The notes under the pieces are model-generated. The model did no database searches. It had not been told where the DNA came from and saw nothing but the letters and a program-made list of their open reading frames with translations. This document shows, piece by piece, positions 1 through 5,437 of a stretch of DNA of 7,756 bases. The first letter of the stretch is position 1. Every line of letters starts with the position of its first letter. The stretch spans positions 1 to 7,756 of the forward strand of contig JALGUK010000082.1 of assembly GCA_029820875.1 (NCBI GenBank), given 5' to 3'. This DNA comes from Candidatus Zipacnadia bacterium. Lineage in GTDB: Bacteria; Armatimonadota; UBA5377; JALGUK01. The position numbers and the translations under genes were made by a program.

Positions 1-1
1 G

Positions 2-244
2 ACTTGCTCAGCGCTGGACGAGTGGATTGACATGGTGCCGGTCAACAAGATTCTGGCGTTCGGCGGCGACTATCGCCTCCCCGTGGAGAAGATATGGGGG
101 CACCTTGTGATGGCTCGCGAGGACATCGCGCGTGTGCTCGGCAGCCGCGTGGACGACGGGCTGATGACGGAGGACGAGGCAATCGAAATCGCCCACAAGT
201 GGTTCTGGGACAACCCCAGGGAGCTTTACCGGCTTGAGGTCTGA
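2..244 (+). CDS. Amidohydrolase-family protein, C-terminal 80 residues (5' end outside window)
   Basis: The frame is open from the window edge and ends at TGA 242-244, so this is the 3' end of a longer gene. The visible part reads ALDEWIDMVP, then NKILAFGGDYRLP, then a helical tail ending HKWFWDNPRELYRLEV. A hydrophobic strand followed by FGGDY matches strand eight of the amidohydrolase TIM barrel, where the Asp (residue 23 of the fragment, nt 68-70) is the family's catalytic or metal-binding carboxylate. The tail 'NP.ELYRL' is typical of COG2159/Amidohydro_2-type proteins. The reaction (hydrolysis, decarboxylation or isomerisation) cannot be told from the C-terminus. Codons from nt 121 to the stop recur almost unchanged in the chimeric ORF at 7011-7232. 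No signal peptide can be judged because the N-terminus is missing. Confidence 0.75.
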   Translation, partial: TCSALDEWIDMVPVNKILAFGGDYRLPVEKIWGHLVMAREDIARVLGSRVDDGLMTEDEAIEIAHKWFWDNPRELYRLEV

Positions 245-316
245 GAGCGATCGTCCCCAGGGCGCGCTCCCGTCACGCGAGGAGGAGAATTGTAGCGAGA
301 AGTTGTTGCAAACCCC

Positions 317-345
317 TTGACAGCCCGAAAGGCGGCGAGTATATT
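317..345 (+). promoter_or_regulatory. Sigma70-type promoter of the small RNA unit, copy 1
   Basis: TTGACA at 317-322 is a perfect -35 match, followed by a 17-nt spacer and TATATT at 340-345 as the -10. Copy 2 (7306-7334) has the same two hexamers and the same spacer length although five spacer bases differ, which points to selection on the promoter elements. Transcription would start near 351-354. The position, about 75 nt after the amidohydrolase stop, makes this an independent promoter rather than operon read-through. Confidence 0.82.
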
Positions 346-351
346 TCGAAA

Positions 352-537
352 TCGAGTGATTGTGGGTGAGAGGAGTGTGTGAACGGATGTTCCACACACA
401 GCTACTCGGATTATGCGTGCGTAATGGCCGCCTCGTCGGGAAGCTACGCGGTTCGATTACGCTCACCGCAAGCGGCCGTAGAATTGGCACCCAGCCTAAG
501 AGCCTGTTCGCTCCGAGCGAAGGCCCTTGGGCTTTTT
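352..537 (+). ncRNA. Candidate small structured RNA (or leader/attenuator), copy 1, family not recognised
   Basis: The transcript predicted between a consensus-like promoter and an intrinsic terminator is about 185 nt. Visible helices: P1, CGAGTG 353-358 with TACTCG 403-408; inside it P2, GTGTGTGAAC 375-384 with GTTCCACACAC 389-399 around a GGAT loop with one bulged C; GCGGT 448-452 with ACCGC 465-469; GGCCGC 426-431 with GCGGCC 472-477; and CTACG 444-448 with CGTAG 477-481, which crosses the previous helix and shares bases with its neighbours, so it is either an alternative fold or part of a pseudoknot. In copy 2 P1 becomes CGAGTG/CACTTG and CTACG becomes TTGCG, and both changes keep pairing through G-U. 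I see no resemblance to 6S, tmRNA, RNase P, SRP or c-di-GMP-I RNAs. An ORF overlaps it (see findings) but runs through the terminator. Confidence 0.6.
494..537 (+). terminator. Intrinsic terminator of the RNA unit, copy 1
   Basis: GCCTAAGAGCC (494-504) pairs with GGCCCTTGGGC (522-532) over 11 positions, with one A-C mismatch and one G-U. It encloses a TG bulge and an inner hairpin TTCGCT-CCG-AGCGAA (507-521). The stem is followed directly by TTTTT (533-537). In copy 2 the inner loop is GTA instead of CCG while every stem base is unchanged. Confidence 0.85.
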
Positions 538-569
538 GTTTGCCGGGAGGTTTGTTCGCCGTGAGGCTA

Positions 570-733
570 CGGAGCGAAGCGGCTCCCTTGTCATTCTGAA
601 CGGAGCGAAGCGGTCCCCTTTGTCATTCTGAACGTAGCGAAGCGAAGTGAAGAATCTCGCAGTTGTCGTTGGGCGCGGAGGACCACAGAAGCAGGGCGGC
701 ACGGCAACTTCGAGATTCTTCGCTCCTGAGCGC
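570..733. repeat. REP/MITE-like palindromic repeat block, copy 1
   Basis: This block holds tandem, partly degenerate units of about 31 nt beginning TTGTCATTCTGAACG and containing GGAGCGAAGCGGCTCC, itself a short hairpin. There is a partial unit at 570-587, one at 588-619, and a third starting at 620. The third runs into a long inverted repeat: 649-669 (starts GAAGAATCTCG) pairs with 701-721 (ends CGAGATTCTTC) over 21 positions with one C/T mismatch and one G-U, around a 31-nt loop. No ORF lies inside. This is the form of a non-autonomous element mobilised or maintained by a REP-associated (RAYT/IS200-like) transposase, but no such gene is in the window. Confidence 0.75.
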
Positions 734-776
734 GTAACAGAAGGGAGGTGAGGAATAGTTCCAGAGCTTTGCTGTC

Positions 777-796
777 TCGGGACACTCCTGTCCCGA
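777..796. repeat. Short perfect hairpin upstream of the prepilin gene
   Basis: TCGGGAC (777-783) and GTCCCGA (790-796) form a perfect 7-bp stem around a 6-nt loop. No T-run follows, so it is not an intrinsic terminator. It may be a dispersed small palindrome or an mRNA element in the leader of the gene starting at 860. Confidence 0.5.
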
Positions 797-859
797 AACA
801 ACGAAGTTCGCGACGGCTGCTCACTGTTGACGTAAAACCGCAAAGGAGAGCGTAGGGAA

Positions 860-1561
860 ATGTCCAAAGAGCGTCGAAAGGGGTTCACACTCATCGAGTT
901 GTTGGTTGTTATCGCAATCATTGCGATTCTGGCAGCCATTCTCTTCCCGGTCTTCGCCAAGGCGCGGGAGAAGTCACTGGCGGCCTCGTGCTTGAGCAAT
1001 CTCAAGCAGATTGGCCTGGCGTTCGTGATGTACTCGACTGACTATGACTCGTGCTATCTGCCCTCGTGGATACCTCTAAACACCCCTTGTGGTGGTGACG
1101 TGTGGGGCAACCTACTGTATCCGTACATTAAGAACGATGGGGTCTTTCATTGCCCTGCGGACAAATATGGCCAGTATGAGTGGCATTATGGAATGGATCC
1201 GAACACCGGGTGCCCTGACTGCCGCATGGCCTATGGATACAACTCCGCGTATAGTGGGGCTGGGCCAGAGCATGACGGCCCGGGCCGGGCCTGGCGAGGG
1301 GGTGTCATCAAAATAACGGCTGTAGTCGCCCCCAGCGAATGCCTCTGGTGCGCGGATAGCAGGTGGTATAATCCAAGCAGCTACGGTTACAGATACCGTT
1401 ATACCATCCAGCTAAAGAACGCGGCCGCGTGGCCGGAGTGGCGGCACAATGACGGGTGCAATGCGTCTTTCATGGACGGGCACGCCAAGTGGTACTCACG
1501 CGACTACCTGTTGAGCTCTGAGGCGCGCCACCACTGGTTCATCTGCAACGAGCCGCATTAG
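860..1561 (+). CDS. Type IV prepilin-like protein with N-terminal methylation motif and H-x9-DG C-terminus
   Basis: This 233-residue protein opens with MSKERRKG then [16 protein letters not shown], a class III (prepilin) signal: cleavage by prepilin peptidase is expected between G8 and F9, and E13 is the conserved +5 glutamate. Residues 9 to about 30 form the hydrophobic helix used for membrane anchoring and fibre packing. A globular Cys-containing domain follows ([19 protein letters not shown]), and the end has H196, nine residues, then D206-G207, the H-x9-DG motif of DUF1559-type proteins abundant in Armatimonadota and Planctomycetota. AAAGGAG at 842-848 lies 11 nt before the ATG. No pilus assembly genes are adjacent, so it is an orphan pseudopilin whose partners are encoded elsewhere. 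It follows the RNA unit by about 320 nt. The specific role (surface fibre, adhesion or secretion) is unknown. Confidence 0.93.
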   Translation: MSKERRKGFTLIELLVVIAIIAILAAILFPVFAKAREKSLAASCLSNLKQIGLAFVMYSTDYDSCYLPSWIPLNTPCGGDVWGNLLYPYIKNDGVFHCPADKYGQYEWHYGMDPNTGCPDCRMAYGYNSAYSGAGPEHDGPGRAWRGGVIKITAVVAPSECLWCADSRWYNPSSYGYRYRYTIQLKNAAAWPEWRHNDGCNASFMDGHAKWYSRDYLLSSEARHHWFICNEPH

Positions 1562-1743
1562 GGTTCACGGAGACTGTCCCTAACGTAGTTCTAAGAGGGT
1601 GTGTGAGGAGTCACGAAGCGGCATGCGAGGGGCTGAGTAGGAGGGTCCGGCCACAGCCGCAGGCGAATTATCCGGCCCGAATCCGTGCATCCACCAGGAC
1701 CAATGGGCCGGATGTGGCCCGAATTCAGCCGATGTAGCCTACG

Positions 1744-1774
1744 CCTGCGCGCCGCCGAAGCTTCGGCGCGCAGG
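1744..1774. repeat. GC-rich palindrome with possible regulatory role
   Basis: CCTGCGCG (1744-1751) pairs with CGCGCAGG (1767-1774) and the centre is the perfect palindrome CCGAAGCTTCGG (1755-1766), with a three-base CCG bulge on the left arm. It is about 100 nt upstream of the propeller gene at 1875. No T-run follows on either strand, so an operator, an mRNA hairpin or a mobile palindrome are all possible. Confidence 0.55.
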
Positions 1775-1867
1775 CAGCTATGGGGAAGTCGGTACGTCCC
1801 GCATTCGACCCCGCTGCTGATCGTGTTTCCGGGCCTGTCCAGCGGCTCCTCGCGACGCACCCCCACC

Positions 1868-1872
1868 GGAGG
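1868..1872 (+). promoter_or_regulatory. Ribosome binding site that makes the first in-frame start doubtful
   Basis: GGAGG at 1868-1872 is only 2 nt from the ATG at 1875, 5 nt from the ATG at 1878 and 8 nt from the GTG at 1881. Spacing favours initiation at 1878 or 1881, removing one or two residues from the N-terminus. The twin-arginine signal is intact with any of them. Confidence 0.55.
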
Positions 1873-1874
1873 TA

Positions 1875-3485
1875 ATGATGGTGATCACGCGACGAGGCTT
1901 CTGCAGGACACTCGCGGTGGGAATCCTGGGGGCTGCCGAACCCCAGCTCGTGACAACCGAGTCGTTCGCTGAGCGCATACAGACCGCGCAACCCAAGCGT
2001 GCGGTATTGTTCGCGTTTGACGACTACAGCATACCATGGCGGTATCGGGTCAGGCTACAGATGCATCAGCCGCAGAAGTACGCAGGCAACCCGATCCTCG
2101 CCCGGGGCGCGGCCGGCGAGGCCGATGCCCGCCGCATGCAGTGCTGCCCCGTTGTGCGCGACGGCGACAAGTTCAGGATGTGGTACGTCGCTCGCGATGA
2201 TGACCCTGACCTGGTGCGCGCCTACGACACCGGCAGGATCTGCTACGCAGAGAGCGACGACGGTTACCACTGGACCAAGCCGAACCTGGGACTGGTGGAG
2301 TACAAGGGCAGCAAGCAGAACAACATCTGCGACATCGAACCTGGGGCAGGAAACATGGACGTCCTGTTCCAGCCCGACGGGCCGCCCGAACGGCGGTACC
2401 TCATGGTGATCGAGTTCATGGGCTGGCGCCACAGAAAGGGGCTGCAAACGGTGAACAGCCCCTCAATCACCAGGTTCGCTGCCAGTCCCGACGGCTACAG
2501 ATGGACCATGCTGCAGGACGAGCCTGGAGTCATCGGGCAGCATTTCGAGGCTTTCTGCCTCTATCGGTACCAGGGTCACTACCACGTGACAGGCCACATC
2601 TCCCCGCCAATGGCGTACCTGCCGCTGCAGAAGCATGGGGCTATCTGGATGGCTGGCCCGAAAGTGATGGCAGTGTGGCGCTCCCCCGATGTGGACAACT
2701 GGCCGCTGGAGACCTGCTACGGCTTCTTCAAGCCCATGCAATCCTCGTCACCGTACCGGCCTGGCTGGGACCGCGAGGAGAATCACTTGGGCGCGTACGT
2801 CATCCCCTACCCGAACGTGTGCCTCGGGATCTGCGGGCTGTGGCACCACCCGATCACCGATGCACCGCCGGAGAAGCCGGACTACCTCGCGGACCAGGTC
2901 TCGGTGGACCTGGGCTTCATCGTGAGCAACGACGGCGTCCACTTCCGCGAGCCGGCTCCGGGATTCGTATTCATAGGGCGCGACCAGGAGCTGTCGTGGG
3001 ACCGCGACTGGAAAGACAATACGTCCAACGACCACATCCTTCTGCTGCAGGGCCCGATGGTCAACATCGGCGACAAGACGGTGATCTACTACACCGCATT
3101 CACACCGACGGGCGACAAGATGGAGGGCAAGACCAATCTGGGGCTCGCGACGCTTCCGAGGGAGCGTTTCGGCAGCCTCACGCCGGTGCCCAACGCCCCG
3201 TTCGGCCAGGCGGTCACCTGTCTGATCGAAACCGGGGCAAACGCGAAGCTCTACGCCAACTTCGAGGTGGAGCCTGGGGGCCGGCTCGAAGTGGCGCTCA
3301 CCGATCCCGAGGGGCTGACGGAGATGCCAGGATACGACATGGACAGCAGCGTGCCGCTTTCGGAGTCGGGCTTCAAGCGGCGTGTCGTCTGGCGTGACCG
3401 ACATGTGCTGCCGGAGGGCGCGTTCCGAATCCGAGTGAGACTCACTGGACCGTGTCGCCTCTACGCGCTCTATGTCGATTGTTAA
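1875..3485 (+). CDS. Exported five-bladed beta-propeller protein, glycoside-hydrolase-like (Tat-type signal)
   Basis: This protein has up to 536 residues. The N-terminus, TRRGFCRTLAVGILGAA, has paired arginines (R6-R7) before a hydrophobic stretch and resembles a Tat signal, suggesting folded export. The body has propeller-blade repeats of the arabinanase/levansucrase/invertase fold type: DKFRMWYVAR (98-107), CYAESDDGYHWTKPNLGL (123-140) leading to GSKQNN (145-150), and a second SPDGYRW (204-210). A C-terminal beta-rich domain from about residue 445 follows. It is a paralogue of the protein at 5438-6988, which shares the CYAES.DG.HWTKP.LGL and GSKQNN signatures and a related C-terminal domain. 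Proteins of this look are frequent in Planctomycetota and Armatimonadota and usually annotated as hypothetical or GH32/GH43-like. The catalytic residues and substrate cannot be assigned from the sequence alone. It is separated by 286 nt from the sialidase-like gene. Confidence 0.85.
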   Translation: MMVITRRGFCRTLAVGILGAAEPQLVTTESFAERIQTAQPKRAVLFAFDDYSIPWRYRVRLQMHQPQKYAGNPILARGAAGEADARRMQCCPVVRDGDKFRMWYVARDDDPDLVRAYDTGRICYAESDDGYHWTKPNLGLVEYKGSKQNNICDIEPGAGNMDVLFQPDGPPERRYLMVIEFMGWRHRKGLQTVNSPSITRFAASPDGYRWTMLQDEPGVIGQHFEAFCLYRYQGHYHVTGHISPPMAYLPLQKHGAIWMAGPKVMAVWRSPDVDNWPLETCYGFFKPMQSSSPYRPGWDREENHLGAYVIPYPNVCLGICGLWHHPITDAPPEKPDYLADQVSVDLGFIVSNDGVHFREPAPGFVFIGRDQELSWDRDWKDNTSNDHILLLQGPMVNIGDKTVIYYTAFTPTGDKMEGKTNLGLATLPRERFGSLTPVPNAPFGQAVTCLIETGANAKLYANFEVEPGGRLEVALTDPEGLTEMPGYDMDSSVPLSESGFKRRVVWRDRHVLPEGAFRIRVRLTGPCRLYALYVDC

Positions 3486-3771
3486 CTACTCACCTTGTGC
3501 CTACGGGACTGGGGTGAGGGGCAGCAGCGGAGGCCCTGGGCCAAGGAGGGATGTGAGAGCAGATAGCGCGTCTTGGCCGCGCTTGCACGTGGGAGGGAGG
3601 AGTGCGCTTGCGACCCACCCGAACTCGCTCCCTACCAGCCTGACACAGTTCGTAACGTCTCGAGAAAGGGGCCAATAGCACCCAACCAACCTTGCGCTCC
3701 CACTGCCACCGTCTGCAGGAACCGGTGACAGATTTGGCAAATACGAAGCCGAAGGTGGAGGCAACTGAGGA
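3486..3771. other. Intergenic region, nothing recognised apart from a ribosome site
   Basis: I see no gene, no clear terminator for the upstream propeller gene and no convincing promoter in these 286 nt. GGTGGAGG at 3754-3761 is the likely ribosome site for the next gene, about 10 nt before its ATG. Confidence 0.5.
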
Positions 3772-5112
3772 ATGTCGACTGAAATGGGACATATTATAAT
3801 TGCGTTTCCTCAAACGTGGTATGGGACAAGCCTGCTCGCGGCTGTCTGGGCGTGCGTCGTCATGCCGGCCTGCGCTCAGGAGCAGTCTGATCAGCTCCCG
3901 TGGAAGGTGAATAAGCCCATCGTCTCAGTGAAGAAGGAGGTTTACGTGGAACACGCCGTTGCGGGGGAGGCGGTGTGGGTGAAGATGCAGTACGTGGGGC
4001 CGAATCTCGAGCGCCGCGAGGTCCGCTTAATCGAGAGGGAGTCGGATGTGGGCGAGGATATCAAGGCCCGCTGGTCCACCGACAACGGCCGGACCTGGTC
4101 GGAGTTTGTCCCCGTCCAATCGTCCACCAACGTTGACTACGGCGGCGTGACCGTCTCGGAGGGCGAGTGCGCCAGCGTCTACGACCCCACCTCCGGGCTG
4201 CTCGTGCAGTCGTGGATCCGGCAGATCAACGTCGGCGGTGTGTACCACAACTTCACCTACATGAGGACGTCCGCCGACCAGGGCCGGACGTGGAGTGAAC
4301 TCAAGCAACTCCGCTACGAGGACGGCGACCCCTTCGACCCCGAGGAGCCGCTGAAGCCCACGTTCCTCAACCATAACGAGGGCTGCCCCGGCAACAACAT
4401 CCTGGTTCGCTCAGATGGGACGCTCGTCCAGTGCCTCCGCCACGCGAACGCCCCCGGCGACCCGAAGAACAATGAACGGCCGTGGCGGATGGGTTCGGTC
4501 CTGTTCATCGGCAAGTGGAATGTCGATGCGCAGGAGTACGACTGGACGCCCGGGGCCCGTGTGGAGATTTCCCCGGAATGGTCGGCGCGGGGGCTGATGG
4601 AGCCTGAGGTCGCGGAGCTCAGGGACGGCCGACTCCTCGTTGTCTGGCGCGGCTCCACGCACGGCTGGGATGGCACTGTGGCGAAGCTCCCTGGTCGCAA
4701 GTTCTACAGCATCTCCACGGACGGCGGCCGTACGCTTAGCCCACCTGCGGAGTGGACGTACAGCGACGGAACCAGCTTCTACTCCCCATCGTCCTACCAC
4801 CGCATGATCCGCCACAGCGTCACAGGCAAGCTCTACTGGCTCGGCAACATCTCCGCCACGCCGCCGGAGGGCAACTCGCCGCGGTACCCGCTGGTCATCG
4901 CCGAGGTGGACGAGGCGACGGGGTGTCTGCGGCGCGGCTCTGTCACCGCGATTGATGATCGCCAGCCAGGCCAGGGCTGGATTGAGCTCTCGAACTTCTC
5001 GCTCCTGGAGGACCGAGAGACTCACGCCCTGGAGCTGTACCTTCCCGGCTACGGGCAGACTCCGACGGGCACCAACTGCTACAAGTACACGCTGACGTTG
5101 GTCCCCGATTAG
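3772..5112 (+). CDS. Secreted sialidase-like / BNR-repeat beta-propeller protein
   Basis: This is a 446-residue protein. Residues about 17-36 form a hydrophobic signal sequence ending MPACAQEQ; ACA followed by QE is a good signal peptidase I site, and C34 gives only a poor lipobox, so secretion to the periplasm or outside is expected. Three Asp-boxes (S-x-D-x-G-x-T) are visible: STDNGRTW (102-109), SADQGRTW (167-174) and STDGGRTL (315-322), which mark turns between strands of sialidase-type propeller blades. The segment LMEPEVAELRDGRLLVVWRG (275-294) matches the family's E-P-x-x-x-E-L-x-D-G-R-L strand. Families with this architecture include exo-sialidases and other glycan-cleaving or glycan-binding proteins, so the substrate is open. 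The ATG at 3772 is chosen for its ribosome site. The gene lies between two propeller paralogues on the same strand. Confidence 0.88.
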   Translation: MSTEMGHIIIAFPQTWYGTSLLAAVWACVVMPACAQEQSDQLPWKVNKPIVSVKKEVYVEHAVAGEAVWVKMQYVGPNLERREVRLIERESDVGEDIKARWSTDNGRTWSEFVPVQSSTNVDYGGVTVSEGECASVYDPTSGLLVQSWIRQINVGGVYHNFTYMRTSADQGRTWSELKQLRYEDGDPFDPEEPLKPTFLNHNEGCPGNNILVRSDGTLVQCLRHANAPGDPKNNERPWRMGSVLFIGKWNVDAQEYDWTPGARVEISPEWSARGLMEPEVAELRDGRLLVVWRGSTHGWDGTVAKLPGRKFYSISTDGGRTLSPPAEWTYSDGTSFYSPSSYHRMIRHSVTGKLYWLGNISATPPEGNSPRYPLVIAEVDEATGCLRRGSVTAIDDRQPGQGWIELSNFSLLEDRETHALELYLPGYGQTPTGTNCYKYTLTLVPD

Positions 5113-5218
5113 CTGGGGATGGCCGCGTGTTTCTGCTCGCGACACAATGACCGGCCGGTAGCACTCAATGAAGACCGGCCAAAGCAAGGAGGACCCGGGC
5201 ACGAACATCCGCCCCGTG

Positions 5219-5400
5219 CGTTTTCGAAGGCCGCGAGCTGGTGATTAACTACTCGACATCGGCGGCCGGGAGTGTGCAGGTGGAGGTTCAGGATGCCGAG
5301 GGGAATCCGATTGACGGGTTCGCGCTCGCCGGGCCAGCCGGTGCGCTTGCGGTTCGTCATGAAGGACGCGGACTTGTATTCGATCCGGTTCCGGCCGTGA
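5219..5400 (+). pseudogene. Remnant of a propeller-protein C-terminal domain, internally deleted and frameshifted
   Basis: Positions 5219-5330 match 6730-6841 in the intact gene downstream at 111 of 112 bases by eye. The sequence then jumps to the equivalent of 6920, skipping 78 nt (26 codons), and carries one extra base, which throws the remaining codons out of frame. The skipped-to part (5331-5400), read in the corrected frame, encodes RLRFVMKDADLYSIRFRP then TGA, clearly homologous to RLRFVLKDADLYSVRFRQ, but at visibly lower identity than the first part. No start codon or signal sequence remains. It therefore looks like a mosaic: a recently copied block joined to an older, diverged paralogue tail. 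It sits 38 nt upstream of the GTG start of the intact gene. Confidence 0.85.
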
Positions 5401-5423
5401 CAGGTGGTTGGATCTTAGTACTC

Positions 5424-5430
5424 AGGAGGT
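5424..5430 (+). promoter_or_regulatory. Ribosome binding site that fixes the start of the second propeller gene
   Basis: AGGAGGT at 5424-5430 is a full anti-16S match 7 nt before GTG 5438-5440. The longer reading frame beginning at TTG 5408 would place this site inside the coding region and put ten extra residues before the signal peptide. Confidence 0.8.
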
Positions 5431-5437
5431 CGGCCTC

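Larger units (their letters stand above)
121..733 (+). repeat. Long direct repeat, copy 1 (amidohydrolase tail + RNA unit + palindromic repeats)
   Basis: This segment recurs at 7109-7756 in the same orientation. Similarity starts at GGACATCG (121-128 and 7109-7116) inside the amidohydrolase reading frame. It continues through the stop codon, the untranslated spacer, promoter, RNA, terminator and palindromic repeats, and reaches the window edge in copy 2. The last 114 nt (620-733 and 7643-7756) are identical by eye. The middle carries scattered substitutions and small indels, concentrated in the promoter spacer, just after the -10, between the RNA hairpins, and in the 31-nt tandem repeats. Noncoding parts are about as conserved as the coding tail, which is unusual unless they have a function or have been homogenised by gene conversion. 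Confidence 0.93.
1562..1874. other. Intergenic region with inverted repeats, no gene seen
   Basis: These 313 nt separate the prepilin from the first propeller gene. I find no convincing protein or RNA gene; the ORFs crossing it overlap palindromes and have no ribosome site. It contains a 9-bp perfect inverted repeat, ATCCGGCCC (1670-1678) and GGGCCGGAT (1705-1713), and a GC-rich palindrome at 1744-1774. No clear -35/-10 pair and no U-run terminator was recognised. Confidence 0.6.

Noticed and set aside
441..481. GGTTCGATTAC resembling a tRNA T-arm
   Set aside because: Only three pairs can form around TTCGATT, and no acceptor stem, anticodon arm or CCA end is present.
352..537. 6S RNA, tmRNA or c-di-GMP riboswitch as identity of the RNA unit
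   Set aside because: The length fits 6S but the ends do not pair into a long bubble-bearing hairpin, there is no tRNA-like end, and the conserved c-di-GMP-I core sequences are missing.
570..733. CRISPR array
   Set aside because: The repeats are contiguous and degenerate with no unique spacers of regular length, and no cas genes are present.
827..832. TTGACG upstream of the prepilin gene as a -35 box
   Set aside because: The sequence 17 nt downstream (GCGTAG) is not a credible -10, so I do not call a promoter there.
496..1005. Long minus-strand open frame (169 codons) over the repeat block and prepilin start
   Set aside because: It runs antisense through the terminator, palindromic repeats and the prepilin signal, with low-complexity Arg/Ser-rich product; a high-GC shadow frame.
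2501..3397. 298-codon plus-strand frame inside the first propeller gene
   Set aside because: It lies wholly within 1875-3485 in another frame, its product is Arg/Gly/Ala-rich without motifs, and the main frame has clear family signatures.
3795..3800. TATAAT, a perfect -10 hexamer inside the first codons of the sialidase-like gene
   Set aside because: No acceptable -35 sits 16-18 nt upstream, and a transcript from here would lack the ribosome site and start codon.
4411..5208. 265-codon minus-strand frame opposite the sialidase-like gene
   Set aside because: Antisense to a gene with three Asp-boxes and a signal peptide; composition typical of a shadow frame.
5408..5437. TTG start at 5408 for the second propeller gene
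   Set aside because: The AGGAGGT ribosome site at 5424-5430 lies downstream of it and fits GTG 5438, which also gives a standard signal peptide.
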